A stretch of DNA of 64,000 nucleotides, from NCBI RefSeq assembly GCF_024296665.1, contig NZ_CP100762.1, positions 806,001 through 870,000 on the forward strand, written 5' to 3'. Position numbers and translations under genes: made by a program. Of this stretch, positions 28,340-37,074 are shown one piece after another (position 1 is the stretch's first letter; every line of letters begins with the position of its first letter). Under the pieces are notes generated by a model, which made no database searches, was not told where the DNA came from, and saw only the letters and a program-made list of their open reading frames with translations. This stretch comes from Salinilacihabitans rarus (GTDB lineage: Archaea; Halobacteriota; Halobacteria; Halobacteriales; Natrialbaceae).

Positions 28340-29050
28340 TCACTCCAGCCGAACCAACTCGTCGAGTACGTCTTCGAGCGGCGCCGTCGTCAGCGACAGC
28401 GAGTAGCCGTCGATGCGCGCGAGGTCGGGGGCGTGTTCCCACAGCGACTCCTCCTCGATCCCGTGGAGGACGACGGCGTTCGGCGTCGGGTTGACGACCC
28501 GGAGGGCGACGGCCACCGACTCCCCGCGGGTGACGCTCGTGAACACGAGCGCGCGGTTCGTGCTCTGGCCGTAGAGCCGGAAGAACTCCTCGCTCGACAG
28601 CTTCGTGATCGCCCGGACGCTGTCGACGACGGTGTGGCCGCTGACCCGGTCGGTGTCGCCGCGGGTGATCTCGGTCGCGTCGATCGCGTCGTAGAGGCGG
28701 CCGAGGCGGATCGACGTGGCGTACTCGCGGAGGTCGTAGACCACGTCGCTCTCGAACCCCGCCGAGAGGACGCGGCCGTACTGGCGGATGCGGTCGCCGC
28801 CGCGGCGCTCGTCGATCGCGAGCAGGCCCTCGACGAGGCGCCCGACGACGCCGATGCCGGGGCTCTCCCGGCGGCCGCTCTCGTAGTCGGAGATCACCGA
28901 CGAGGAGACGCCGAGTTCGTTCGCGAGGTCGGTCTGGGAGACGTCGAAGTCGGTGCGCCACTTGCGCAACGTCGCCCCCGGGTCGTCGCTGAGAGTGATC
29001 TCGCCGGCGATCTTCTCGGCGAGTTCCTCCTTCGGTCCACGTCCGCCCAT
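28340..29050 (-). CDS. XRE-type helix-turn-helix regulator, archaeal
   Basis: The 236-residue protein has a Cro/CI-type HTH near residues 26-60 (WRTDFDVSQTDLANELGVS, then SVISDYESGRR) and a C-terminal domain of about 150 residues found in archaeal transcription regulators of this group, perhaps ligand-binding. It converges with gcvH. The target genes cannot be told from the sequence. Confidence 0.8.
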   Translation of the reverse strand: MGGRGPKEELAEKIAGEITLSDDPGATLRKWRTDFDVSQTDLANELGVSSSVISDYESGRRESPGIGVVGRLVEGLLAIDERRGGDRIRQYGRVLSAGFESDVVYDLREYATSIRLGRLYDAIDATEITRGDTDRVSGHTVVDSVRAITKLSSEEFFRLYGQSTNRALVFTSVTRGESVAVALRVVNPTPNAVVLHGIEEESLWEHAPDLARIDGYSLSLTTAPLEDVLDELVRLE

Positions 29051-29158
29051 ACCGGGGGGTCGCCCGGTCCGCTCAAGTAGCTACCGGAGACGCGCCGGGT
29101 CGCGCGAACCGGTCGGACGCACGAACAGTCAAGGGGATCCACGCCTAGGCGGTCGGGT

Positions 29159-29812
29159 ATGCCGTCAACCGTGGTCCACGTCGCCCTCGCCGGGATGATG
29201 GGCACCGCCCTCCTCGGCGAGGAGTTCGACGCGAAGGCCGTCGCCGTCGTGATGGCCGCCTGCGCCGTCGTCGACCTCGACACGCTCGTCGGGATCTACG
29301 TCCCGGGAACCCACCGCGCCGCCTTCCACAACCTCTGGATCGTCCTCGTCCCCGCCGCGTTGCTGTGGTGGGACTGCCGACTGCGCGAGGCGTCGGTCGT
29401 CCTCGGGCGGTGGGGCACGCGCGGGCGCCGTATCGTCTGGGTGACCCTCGCGACCCTGTTGTTCGCGCACGTCCTGCTCGACGCCTTCTTCAACGGCGTC
29501 AACCTCTTCTGGCCGCTGCACGACCGCTTCTACGACCTCTCGGGGGAACTGCTCTACAGCGACCAGCGCGGACTCGTCCAGACGTTCGTCGAGTTCGAGT
29601 CCGGCGCGGGCGGGACCGCCGTCTCGGAGTCGACCGTCCGCGGGACGACCGCCGACGTCCACTACTCGACGGGCTTCGACCCCACCCGCGACGACCCGCC
29701 CGAGGACGTCGAGCGGATCTTCCCCATCGCCAACGGCGGCGAGCGGTTCGTCCTCACGGTCGCCGGCTTCGTGACCGTCCTCGTCCGACTCTTCGAGGAG
29801 CGGCGCAACTGA
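29159..29812 (+). CDS. Membrane metal-dependent hydrolase-like protein (DUF457/YdjM type)
   Basis: The product (217 residues) has three to four hydrophobic segments with conserved His/Asp at membrane edges: STVVHVALAG, AVVDLDTLVGI, HRAAFHNLW and FAHVLLDAFFNGV. These fit the DUF457/YdjM group of putative membrane-bound hydrolases. The reaction is unknown. A GNAT gene follows after about 50 bases on the same strand. Confidence 0.75.
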   Translation: MPSTVVHVALAGMMGTALLGEEFDAKAVAVVMAACAVVDLDTLVGIYVPGTHRAAFHNLWIVLVPAALLWWDCRLREASVVLGRWGTRGRRIVWVTLATLLFAHVLLDAFFNGVNLFWPLHDRFYDLSGELLYSDQRGLVQTFVEFESGAGGTAVSESTVRGTTADVHYSTGFDPTRDDPPEDVERIFPIANGGERFVLTVAGFVTVLVRLFEERRN

Positions 29813-29859
29813 GCCGGGGCGACCGACAGAACCACGACCCCGCGAGGGAAACGCCGACC

Positions 29860-30360
29860 ATGGACGCGGAGTACGAGATTCGACCGTACGATCCCGACGC
29901 CGACCGCGAGGGGCTGTGGGCCCTCAAGCGGGCGTTCGAACTCGGCCTCGGCGCGGGCACCGGCGGCGACGAGAAGGCACGGACCTACGAGGACAAACTG
30001 ACCGACGACTACCGCGCGGGCTACCTCGAATGGGTCGACCGCTGTGTCGCCGAGGAGCCGCGGGCGGTCACCCTCGCCGAGTCGGGGGACGACCTCGTCG
30101 GCTACGTCTTCGTCCTCCCGGAGTCGCTGTCGTACGTCTGGGACGCGGCGATCCTGAACGAACTGTTCGTCCGCGAGCCCCGCCGCGGGACCGGCGTCGC
30201 CGACGACCTGCTGGAGGCCGCGCTCTCGGTCGCGCGGGAGCAGGACCTGCCGCTCGACCGACTGGTGCTCGACGTCGACGAGGAGAACGAGCGCGCGCGG
30301 GCGTTCTACCGCCGCCACGGCTTCGAGGGCTGGGGCGAGATGGTCGCCCGGAAACTCTAG
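29860..30360 (+). CDS. GNAT-family N-acetyltransferase
   Basis: This 166-residue protein has the GNAT core: a beta strand LNELFVREPRRGTGVADDLL with the RxxGxG/A-like acetyl-CoA loop, then LVLDVDEENERARAFYRRHGF. The acceptor is unknown. The start is the ATG before DAEYEIRPYDP. Its TAG stop shares the CTAG sequence with the stop of the convergent membrane-protein gene. Confidence 0.85.
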   Translation: MDAEYEIRPYDPDADREGLWALKRAFELGLGAGTGGDEKARTYEDKLTDDYRAGYLEWVDRCVAEEPRAVTLAESGDDLVGYVFVLPESLSYVWDAAILNELFVREPRRGTGVADDLLEAALSVAREQDLPLDRLVLDVDEENERARAFYRRHGFEGWGEMVARKL

Positions 30361-30923
30361 TCTATCGCCGTCGCGAGCACGCCGCCCATCGCGCCGAAGA
30401 CGAGCGGGTAGACGACGCCGGCGAGCAGGACGGCCGGGATCGGGTCGGGCCGGATGACGCCGGCGTCGACGGTCACGCCGAACGCGACGACGCCGACCAC
30501 GGCGAGGACGACGTAGCCGAGACAGACCGTCGCGCCCGCGACGGCGGCGTCCGCGACCGTCTCGAACTCGGCGCGGCGAACCCGCGCGACCGCGAAGCCG
30601 GCGACGAGGAGCAGCGCCGGCGGCAACAAGGCGAGCAGCCACAGCGAGCCGTCGTCGGCCGCGACGTAGTTGGCGCTCGACGGCGACCCGCCGAGAAAGC
30701 CCGGCACCTGCACGTCGACGGCGTGGGCGTTGTAGAAGACCCAGCCGACCAGCTTCCAGTCGGTCGCCTCGTCCGTGAGGAACGCGAGCAGGTCCGTCCG
30801 CCAGTCCGCCCGGAGGTCGTCGACCGTCGCGAGGTACGTGACGAGGTAGCCGAGCGTCCACGCCGCGACGCCCGCCGCGGCGCCGCTGGGGAGGGGAATC
30901 GGGGACCGGTAGCGTTCCGTCAT
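30357..30923 (-). CDS. Haloarchaeal integral membrane protein, unknown
   Basis: The 188-residue product has about five hydrophobic segments, beginning PSGAAAGVAAWTLGYLVTYL. It resembles the DUF7978-like haloarchaeal membrane family as I recall it. A periplasm-like loop between the first two helices contains the sequence YNAHAVDV. I chose the ATG before TERYRSP, since the longer frame would start in non-conserved sequence. Function is unknown. Confidence 0.65.
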   Translation of the reverse strand: MTERYRSPIPLPSGAAAGVAAWTLGYLVTYLATVDDLRADWRTDLLAFLTDEATDWKLVGWVFYNAHAVDVQVPGFLGGSPSSANYVAADDGSLWLLALLPPALLLVAGFAVARVRRAEFETVADAAVAGATVCLGYVVLAVVGVVAFGVTVDAGVIRPDPIPAVLLAGVVYPLVFGAMGGVLATAID

Positions 30924-31009
30924 GCGACCGCCTTCCGCCGACCCCGACAAGTGTTTTCCGGAACGGGTCGAAACGTCACGGTCGGCTGACATTCAGACGA
31001 TCCGACCGG

Positions 31010-31780
31010 TCACTCGCCGGTCGCGTCGCCTTCCTCCGGCCGCTCCGCCTCGTCCGCCGGCGTGACCCGCTCGCGGATCCACGCCAGCGCGGCGTCGACC
31101 TCGGCCTCGTCGGTGCCCGAGACCCGGATCCGCCCCGGCGCGTCGCCCTTCGTCGGGTAACTTCCGAGGGAGACGTCGAACCGCTCCGGCGCGCCCGCCA
31201 GCACCGCCCCGAGCGCGCCCTCGGGGGTCGCGGTCAGCAGCGACTTCGAGACGACGTCGCCGGCGAACGCCTCGGACACCCGGTCGAACATCTCGCGCAT
31301 CTCGTCGGGGAAGCCGGCGAAGACGTAGACGTTCTCGACGACACAGCCCGGCGCCCAGCCGCTCTCGGTGAGCAGCGCCCGCGCGCCGGCCGGGAGCGTG
31401 GCCCCGCGGTCGAGGTCCAGTTCGAGGTCGTGGTCCGCGAACAACTCGGGTCGCTCCTCGCGGAGGCGGGCGGCCTTCTCCTCGAGGCGGTCGCGCACCG
31501 CGGGCCGGACCTCGAGGTCGCGGTCGAGGGCCGCCGCGACGGCCTCGACCGTCACGTCGTCCGGCGTCGCCCCGAGGCCGCCGGTGACGATCACGGCGTC
31601 GAACGCCGCGCGCCACTCGCGGACGGTCTCGGCGATCAGGTCGCGGTCGTCCGGGATCGTCAGGATGCGGCGGACGGTGCCGCCGCGCTCCGCGATCCGC
31701 GCGGCGAGCCACGAGGCGTTCGTGTTCGTCGTCTCGCCCGCGAGGAGTTCGTCGCCGACGGTGACGATCGCGACGTCCAT
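31010..31780 (-). CDS. CinA/MoaB-like molybdopterin-binding domain protein
   Basis: The protein (256 residues) starts VAIVTVGDELLAGETTNTNA, the entry of the MoCF (molybdopterin-binding) fold seen in CinA, and has the GGLGATPDDVTVEAVA loop. It lacks the C-terminal nicotinamide-nucleotide amidase domain of bacterial CinA. In CinA proteins this domain has ADP-ribose pyrophosphatase-like activity. Here the substrate is uncertain. The frame stays open upstream, but the chosen ATG starts right at the domain. Confidence 0.85.
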   Translation of the reverse strand: MDVAIVTVGDELLAGETTNTNASWLAARIAERGGTVRRILTIPDDRDLIAETVREWRAAFDAVIVTGGLGATPDDVTVEAVAAALDRDLEVRPAVRDRLEEKAARLREERPELFADHDLELDLDRGATLPAGARALLTESGWAPGCVVENVYVFAGFPDEMREMFDRVSEAFAGDVVSKSLLTATPEGALGAVLAGAPERFDVSLGSYPTKGDAPGRIRVSGTDEAEVDAALAWIRERVTPADEAERPEEGDATGE

Positions 31781-31869
31781 GGCGAGGGCTTCGGCGCCCG
31801 CGCAGTTAGCGTCTCCGCCGGGTGCCGGCCCGCCCCTCGCCGGCGGGCGTTCGCGAGGGCCGCGGCCCG

Positions 31870-32070
31870 TCACTGGAGCGCCTTGTACGGGACGTACGCG
31901 GCGAAGAAGCCGACGTAGGCGGCGGCGACGGCGGTGGTGATCGGCGAGCGCCCGAGGACGACGACGAGGGCGACGACGAGCGGGCCGGTCAGCAGGAGCG
32001 AGTCGAAGACGGGGTCGTTGGGGCCCGTCTCGGACACCCAGTCGACGACCAGCGACAGTCGGGCCCTCAT
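31870..32070 (-). CDS. Small membrane protein coupled to trkH, 66 residues
   Basis: It has two predicted hydrophobic segments (LLLTGPLVVALVVVLG and TTAVAAAYVGFFAAYVPY). The ATG overlaps the trkH stop by four bases, so it is translationally coupled to the K+ channel subunit. It may assist TrkH in the membrane. I do not recognise the family beyond this recurrent haloarchaeal placement. Confidence 0.7.
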   Translation of the reverse strand: MRARLSLVVDWVSETGPNDPVFDSLLLTGPLVVALVVVLGRSPITTAVAAAYVGFFAAYVPYKALQ

Positions 32071-33623
32071 CGGTACACCCCTCCGCGGCGGAACAGCGAC
32101 CGCAGCGTGACCAGCACGGGGATGATCTCGAGACGGCCGATCCACATGTTGAACAGGAACATCACCTTGCCCGCCGTCGGGAGCGTCTCGGGACCGGTGA
32201 TGCCGGCGGAGAGGCCGACGTTGCCCTGCGCGCTCGCCACCTCGAAGAAGACGTTTTCGAGGGAGTACTCGCCGGCCGGGAGGGCAGCGAGGAGGACGAA
32301 CACGCCGACGACGAGGAAGACGAACCAGAGGACGGCGATGATCGCCGCCTCCTCGATCTCGCGGGCGGCCTCCTCCTCGGAGAGGCGGCGGCCGTTGATC
32401 TTCAGGCGGCGAACGGCGGTCTTCGGGTAGAACACGTCCGAGATCCGGTGCTGGATGCCCCGCATGAGCGTGAGCGCCCGGATCAGTTTGATCCCGCCGA
32501 CGGTCGACCCGGCCGCCGCGCCGATCACCATCGCGAACGTGACCGTCAGTTGGGCCTGCGCCGGCCACCGCCCGAGCGCGACGTTGGTCGCGTCGACGGC
32601 GGTCTGAAAGCCCGTGCAGGTGGCCGCCGAGACGAACTGGAAGAGGCCGTACCGGAACGCCTCGAACGGCGAGTCGTACGTCCCGCTGGTGTAGACCAGC
32701 GCCCAGAGCAGCAGCGATCCCGCGCTCATGTAGATGAACACCCACCGGGTCTGGAGGTCGCGGTAGAGGTTCCGCAGGTCGCCCCGGAGGATGAGGTAGT
32801 GGACGGGAAAGGCGATGCTGCCGGCCAGCATCACGGGCACCAGCGTGAAGTCGATGACGGCGCTGTCGTAGGTGGCGATCGACTCGTCGGTGACCGAGAA
32901 GCCGCCGGTCGAGAGGCCGGTCATCGCGTGGTTGATCGCGTCCCAGATGGGCATCCCGGCGAGCCACAGCAGGAGGATCGCGACGAACGTAAAGAGGATG
33001 AAGATCCACCAGATGGTCTGGACCGTCGAGACGATGCTGGGGTGGATCCGGTCCGACCGCGCCTCGCTCTCGTAGAGGGTCAGCGACCCGCTGCCGGGCC
33101 GTGCGAGGATCGCCGTCGTGAGGACGATCACGCCCACGCCGCCGACCCACTCGCTGAACGTCCGCCACCACTGGAGCGTCCGCGGGAGCACCGCCTCGTC
33201 GTCGACCATCGTCAGTCCGGTCCCGGTGAACCCGCTCATGCTCTCGAACAGCGCGTTGAGCGGGCTGGTAAACGCCGCGAGCGTGCCCGTCCGCGCCGGC
33301 GCGCCGAGGACGGCCGGCGCGAGCGCGAGTTCGGCCGTCCACGCGATAAACAGGAACGGGAGCGAACCGAAGACGGCGACCGAGAACCAGCCCAGCGCGG
33401 CGATGATCATGCCGTGGAGTTTGCCGGGATCGGCGGCCTCGCGGAACGCGTTCGCGAGGGTCCGCCCCAGCGCGAACGGCAGCAGGCCCGCGGCGACCAT
33501 CGCGGGGACGGCGTAGTACTCGCCCCACGCGAGCGAGACGAGCGCCGAGGCGAACATCAGGCCGGCCAGCGCCTGCAGGATCCGGCCGACGTCCCGCGCG
33601 ATCGTCTTCGTCGCCTCCTTCAT
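32067..33623 (-). CDS. trkH: TrkH-family potassium transporter, membrane subunit
   Basis: This 518-residue protein is the pore subunit of a Trk/Ktr-type K+ uptake system, needed to hold molar K+ in the haloarchaeal cytoplasm. P-loop-like repeats with conserved Gly are visible in SMSGFTGTGLTM, TGLSTGGFSVT, SAATCTGFQTAV and SAQGNVGLSAG, the four filter segments. About ten hydrophobic helices are seen. A TrkA-like gene lies upstream on the same strand and a small membrane protein is coupled downstream. Confidence 0.93.
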   Translation of the reverse strand: MKEATKTIARDVGRILQALAGLMFASALVSLAWGEYYAVPAMVAAGLLPFALGRTLANAFREAADPGKLHGMIIAALGWFSVAVFGSLPFLFIAWTAELALAPAVLGAPARTGTLAAFTSPLNALFESMSGFTGTGLTMVDDEAVLPRTLQWWRTFSEWVGGVGVIVLTTAILARPGSGSLTLYESEARSDRIHPSIVSTVQTIWWIFILFTFVAILLLWLAGMPIWDAINHAMTGLSTGGFSVTDESIATYDSAVIDFTLVPVMLAGSIAFPVHYLILRGDLRNLYRDLQTRWVFIYMSAGSLLLWALVYTSGTYDSPFEAFRYGLFQFVSAATCTGFQTAVDATNVALGRWPAQAQLTVTFAMVIGAAAGSTVGGIKLIRALTLMRGIQHRISDVFYPKTAVRRLKINGRRLSEEEAAREIEEAAIIAVLWFVFLVVGVFVLLAALPAGEYSLENVFFEVASAQGNVGLSAGITGPETLPTAGKVMFLFNMWIGRLEIIPVLVTLRSLFRRGGVYR

Positions 33624-33738
33624 GCTGAACTCGTGGGTCCGCCCCCATTATATACACGCCGAAAGAGACGTTCCGCGCGCGACCCGCCGGGGCCCGGCGG
33701 CGCGGTCGTTTCTCCCGACGACGCGAGTCCCGCCATCG

Positions 33739-34407
33739 TTACCGGCCGAACTGTGCGGTGAGTTGCGGATCGGCGCCGAACGCCGAGTAGACCGTGACGA
33801 GGTCCCCGGGGTGAATCCTCGTGTTCCCCTTCGGGGTGATCGGCGTCTCGGCCTCCTCGCGCTCGACGGCCACGATCAGGACGTCGTCGGGGACGATCCC
33901 CGCTGCGGCCGCCTCGGTGAGCGTCTTGTCGGCGATCGGGGCGCCCTCGGCGACGGAAATCTCGAACACCTCGGCGTCCTCGGTGATCCGCATGTAGTCG
34001 ACGATCGCGGGGCGGTCGACCGCCCTGAACAGGTGCTCGGCGATGAGTTCCTGCGGGTTCTCCATGATGTTGACGTCGATCTGCTGGTACAGCGCCATGT
34101 GCTCCGGGTTGTGGACGACCGAGACGATGCTCGGGACCTCGAACTCCTTCGCCAGCAGGCAGATCATGATGTTCGTCGCGTCCTTGTCGGTCGTCGTGAC
34201 GATGGCGTCGGCCCGCTCGATGCCGGCGTCCTCGAGTGTCCCCTTGATCGTCGCGTCCGCGTTGAGGACCAGACAGTCGTAGCTGTCGGCGATCCGGTCG
34301 GCCCGCTGCTCGTCGTTCTCGATGACGACCACCTCGTTTCCCGAACTGGTCGCGATGTCGATGAGCGGTCTGCCGATGTCGCCCGCCCCGACGACGATGA
34401 TGTACAT
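33739..34407 (-). CDS. trkA: TrkA-family potassium channel regulatory protein
   Basis: The 222-residue protein has one RCK (Rossmann) domain starting IIVVGAGDIGRPLIDI, with the nucleotide-binding GxGxxG-like loop, and one TrkA_C domain (about 140-222, FEISVAEGAPIADKTL). It gates TrkH in response to nucleotide. It is shorter than two-domain TrkA and therefore acts as a dimer or ring. I used the ATG at the Rossmann strand, because the longer frame overlaps the upstream divergent gene. Confidence 0.9.
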   Translation of the reverse strand: MYIIVVGAGDIGRPLIDIATSSGNEVVVIENDEQRADRIADSYDCLVLNADATIKGTLEDAGIERADAIVTTTDKDATNIMICLLAKEFEVPSIVSVVHNPEHMALYQQIDVNIMENPQELIAEHLFRAVDRPAIVDYMRITEDAEVFEISVAEGAPIADKTLTEAAAAGIVPDDVLIVAVEREEAETPITPKGNTRIHPGDLVTVYSAFGADPQLTAQFGR

Positions 34408-34521
34408 ACGGACGTGGTTGACGCGGTTCCGTTGAAAACGTATCGTCTTCCCCGTCCGCCCGACGACCGCCGGCCGGGAATCGGCGCGGCACCTAAGACG
34501 GCGGCTTCCCAACGTGGGGGT

Positions 34522-34872
34522 ATGCCCGACGACGTCGACGCGTCGGCGGCGGAGCAGACGCTGCCGGACGACGTACGCGAGACCATCGACGACCTCAACG
34601 AGGCGGAACTGCGCGCGGTGATCGACTACGCGCAGGCCCGCCGCCAGGAGGTCCACTCGACCGTGACCGACCGACTCGAAGTGGGGCCCGGCGAGGAGAT
34701 CGTTCGCGCCGAGGAGCGGCCGGGATACACCGAAGTCGTCGTGCGACTGACCGGCGAGAACGAATCCGACGACGACGCGGCGAACAGGTACCTCTACCAC
34801 GTCCGCGAGGAGCCCCACGTGAACGGGGAGACCCGCCTCCACTGGGAGTACATCGGCCGGGTTCGCGAGTGA
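34522..34872 (+). CDS. Haloarchaeal conserved small protein, 116 residues
   Basis: The protein begins with a predicted helix LNEAELRAVIDYAQARRQE, then a beta-rich part ending NRYLYHVREEPH and LHWEYIGRV. It resembles a conserved haloarchaeal protein of unknown function. It is divergent from trkA, with about 110 bases shared between the starts. Confidence 0.7.
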   Translation: MPDDVDASAAEQTLPDDVRETIDDLNEAELRAVIDYAQARRQEVHSTVTDRLEVGPGEEIVRAEERPGYTEVVVRLTGENESDDDAANRYLYHVREEPHVNGETRLHWEYIGRVRE

Positions 34873-34920
34873 AGCGGCCGTTCGGTCCCGGCGACCCGTT
34901 CGCGGTCCCGCCGCTCCGTC

Positions 34921-35070
34921 TCAGAGCGAGACGTCCTCGGGGCTCACTCTGACGAACTGCCGACTCTCACAGAGTCCACACTCGGGCGGAGGGTCCACCC
35001 GTGCGTAGACGACGCCACACGTTTCGCACGCGTAGAACGGGCGTCGTTCGTGTTCTCCCGGTCTCGTCAT
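34921..35070 (-). CDS. Small zinc-finger protein, 49 residues
   Basis: Two Cys pairs, ACETCGVVYA and ECGLCESRQF, form a rubredoxin-like or ribbon zinc site. The chosen ATG begins MTRPGEHERRPFYA; a longer frame exists upstream. It converges with the preceding gene. Function is unknown. Confidence 0.65.
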   Translation of the reverse strand: MTRPGEHERRPFYACETCGVVYARVDPPPECGLCESRQFVRVSPEDVSL

Positions 35071-35128
35071 GCGTGTCTGGTCCGTTGTGTGGTGCGCGGT
35101 TCGGATCCGGACGGACACGGTCGACTGA

Positions 35129-35350
35129 CGGGATCCAGCCTCATTATTCTCTCTCCGACGGGTTCCTCTCCGGGACGCGCCCCAGGAGGACGACGACGTC
35201 GTCCACGAACCCCGCTATCAGGGGATCAGACGCGACCTTTCGAGGCGACTCTACGAGCGGATGGCCGAGACCGACGATCCGCTCCTCGACGGCCCCGTCG
35301 TCCCGGGCGATTACGACGAGATCCTGTCGTGGCCCCACGACGCCCCGTGA
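35129..35350 (+). pseudogene. C-terminal remnant, probably of a sulfatase
   Basis: After a stop at 35126 the frame encodes about 60 residues that include RRLYERMAETDDPLLDGPV, a pattern I associate with the C terminus of haloarchaeal arylsulfatase-like proteins. There is no start, no catalytic CxSxR/alkaline-phosphatase fold part, and no promoter at a sensible place. It is therefore best read as the leftover of a deleted gene. The family match is from memory and moderate. Confidence 0.45.
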
Positions 35351-35417
35351 GCGCCCGCCGCCCGGTGAGCGACCGCGTCTCCGTCCCGCCCCGGTCGCCG
35401 CGGGTGCGACGACCCGC

Positions 35418-36794
35418 TCACGACCCCGGCCCGATGTCGTCGGCGACGGCCAGTTCGAGGAGGAAACTCGACGCCGACACGACGTCGCCGATGCCGACCG
35501 TCCTCGCGGGATCGTCGACGACGCGGTTGGGACAGGCGACGACCGTCGGCGTCCGGAGCGCGCCGTCGTCGGTCGTCGCGCCGACGTGGTCCGCGAGGAG
35601 TTCGATCGCCTCCCGTCCCTTCGCCGACGGCTCGTACGTCGCCCCCGTCGCGAGGTCCTCGGGAGCCGCGACGTCGCCGCGGGCCGCCTTGGTCGCGGCG
35701 TTGACGGCGGCGAACGCCAGTCCGCGTCGGACCGCCTCCGGAGGGAGGTACGAGTCCATCACCGCGAGGTGGTACTGCATCGCGTGGACTCGAATGCAGT
35801 CGACGCCGAGGGCGTCCCGCAGCGCGGAGAGCATCCGGTAGTGGGTGACGATCTCGCTCGCTTCGAACGGCGTCTCTTCGGTCGGCTCGGCCCCGGTCAC
35901 GTCGAGGTCGGCGTCGTCGTGGAGGAGGGCGAGTTCGCGGGTGTCCGTGCCGACGACGTTCGCCTCGGGGAGGATCCGCTCGTAGATGCTCGCCCTGAGG
36001 TCGTCGTCGTGCGTGACGGCGTACTCGACGTGGACGTGGAGGTCGCCGCCGGATCGCAGCCGGCGGACGACGTCCCGCGCGTGCCGGTGCGCCCGCGCGT
36101 AGTCGTGGTGCTCGGGGACGAGGTTGTGGTACCCCGCCAGCAACGCCCCGTCGACTACCTCGCCGACCTGATCGGCGTGCGCGTCGAGGTCGCCGGCGCG
36201 CAGGTCGAACTCCGGCGGCCTCGACGCCGCGATGAACCGCCCGTTCTCGGTCGCGCGAACGCCGAAGAGTTCGTCGCCGACGGTGAACTCGAACACCCAG
36301 TTCGTCTTCGTTCGCTCGGCGGTGGGGGCGTCGGCGAGCGGAACGAACCGCACCCGGCCGTCCTCGACGCGCGGATACCGCACCGCCTCGGGACGCCGAA
36401 ACAGCGATCGCTGGCGGTCCGACAGCAAGTAGGTGTACGCGACCGGCGACGCCCCCAGCGTTGCGGCGAGGTCGGTCATGATCCCCGTCTGCCCGCCCAT
36501 CCGCCGGCTGTCGGGTTCCAGCTTCGACTCGATCCTGCCGGCGAACGCGTCCGTCATCGCGGCTTCGTCGCCCCGTCCGGCCGCCATCGCGTGCGTGATC
36601 CCCGCGGCGAGGTCCCGCGTCGAATCCAGCCGACTCGGGGGCGGCTCCACCCCGGGCGCGGCGGGTCGTTCGAGGGACGACGCCAGTTCGTCGTCGACCC
36701 GAACGATCGCGTCCACGTTCGCGTTGTACGCGACGAACACCGACAGCCCGTCCAGCGCCCGCACGTCGGATTCGAAACCCGCGTCGGGTGACAT
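35418..36794 (-). CDS. ADP-dependent glucokinase/phosphofructokinase family kinase
   Basis: This 458-residue enzyme belongs to the ADP-specific sugar kinases of archaea, with a ribokinase-like fold. FVAYNANVDAIV near the start and GGQTGIMTDLAATLGA bind the sugar. The C-terminal TVGIGDVVSASSF holds the GxGD catalytic Asp. Whether glucose or fructose 6-phosphate is the substrate cannot be decided by eye. A TreT-like trehalose enzyme lies 2 kb away on the same strand, so glucose is attractive. A short inverted repeat sits just upstream of the start. Confidence 0.85.
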   Translation of the reverse strand: MSPDAGFESDVRALDGLSVFVAYNANVDAIVRVDDELASSLERPAAPGVEPPPSRLDSTRDLAAGITHAMAAGRGDEAAMTDAFAGRIESKLEPDSRRMGGQTGIMTDLAATLGASPVAYTYLLSDRQRSLFRRPEAVRYPRVEDGRVRFVPLADAPTAERTKTNWVFEFTVGDELFGVRATENGRFIAASRPPEFDLRAGDLDAHADQVGEVVDGALLAGYHNLVPEHHDYARAHRHARDVVRRLRSGGDLHVHVEYAVTHDDDLRASIYERILPEANVVGTDTRELALLHDDADLDVTGAEPTEETPFEASEIVTHYRMLSALRDALGVDCIRVHAMQYHLAVMDSYLPPEAVRRGLAFAAVNAATKAARGDVAAPEDLATGATYEPSAKGREAIELLADHVGATTDDGALRTPTVVACPNRVVDDPARTVGIGDVVSASSFLLELAVADDIGPGS

Positions 36795-36814
36795 GGCACG
36801 ACCGACTCCCATAC

Positions 36815-36832
36815 CCAGCGGGTTAACGCTGG
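36815..36832. promoter_or_regulatory. Inverted repeat CCAGCG-GGTTAA-CGCTGG upstream of the sugar kinase
   Basis: Perfect six-base arms flank the AT step GGTTAA, at 21-38 bases before the kinase ATG. The central TTAA may be the TATA region, so a bound protein would control the promoter. Confidence 0.4.
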
Positions 36833-36914
36833 CCGGTGGTCCGGCCGCGAGGGTCGTCCGTCCCCGCCGGTCGGTACCCGCGTGTAAGGTTTACCACCGA
36901 GGTCATGGGAATCG

Positions 36915-37043
36915 ACCCCGAAGACGCTCTTCCCGCTCGGGGACGCGGCGGTCGTCGACGAGGGAGCCACGCTCGGCGGGATCGACCTGTACGACGCGAT
37001 GACCGGCGCGTACACCCGGATTCCCGGCGTCCCGTCGGAGTGA
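36915..37043 (+). pseudogene. Orphan C-terminal fragment of unknown gene
   Basis: A plus-strand frame reads KTLFPLGDAAVVDEGATLGG then IDLYDAMTGAYTRIPGVPSE before a stop. The composition is that of a real haloarchaeal protein rather than antisense noise, but no start or upstream coding region is in frame. I read it as a deletion leftover. The family is not recognised. Confidence 0.3.
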
Positions 37044-37074
37044 TCGCCGCGGCGTCGTCGACCCGACGCGGCCG

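Noticed and set aside
32448..33761. 437-codon plus-strand frame opposite trkH
   Set aside because: It is the antisense of a clear TrkH protein and its composition is dominated by Arg, Asp and Glu without any domain.
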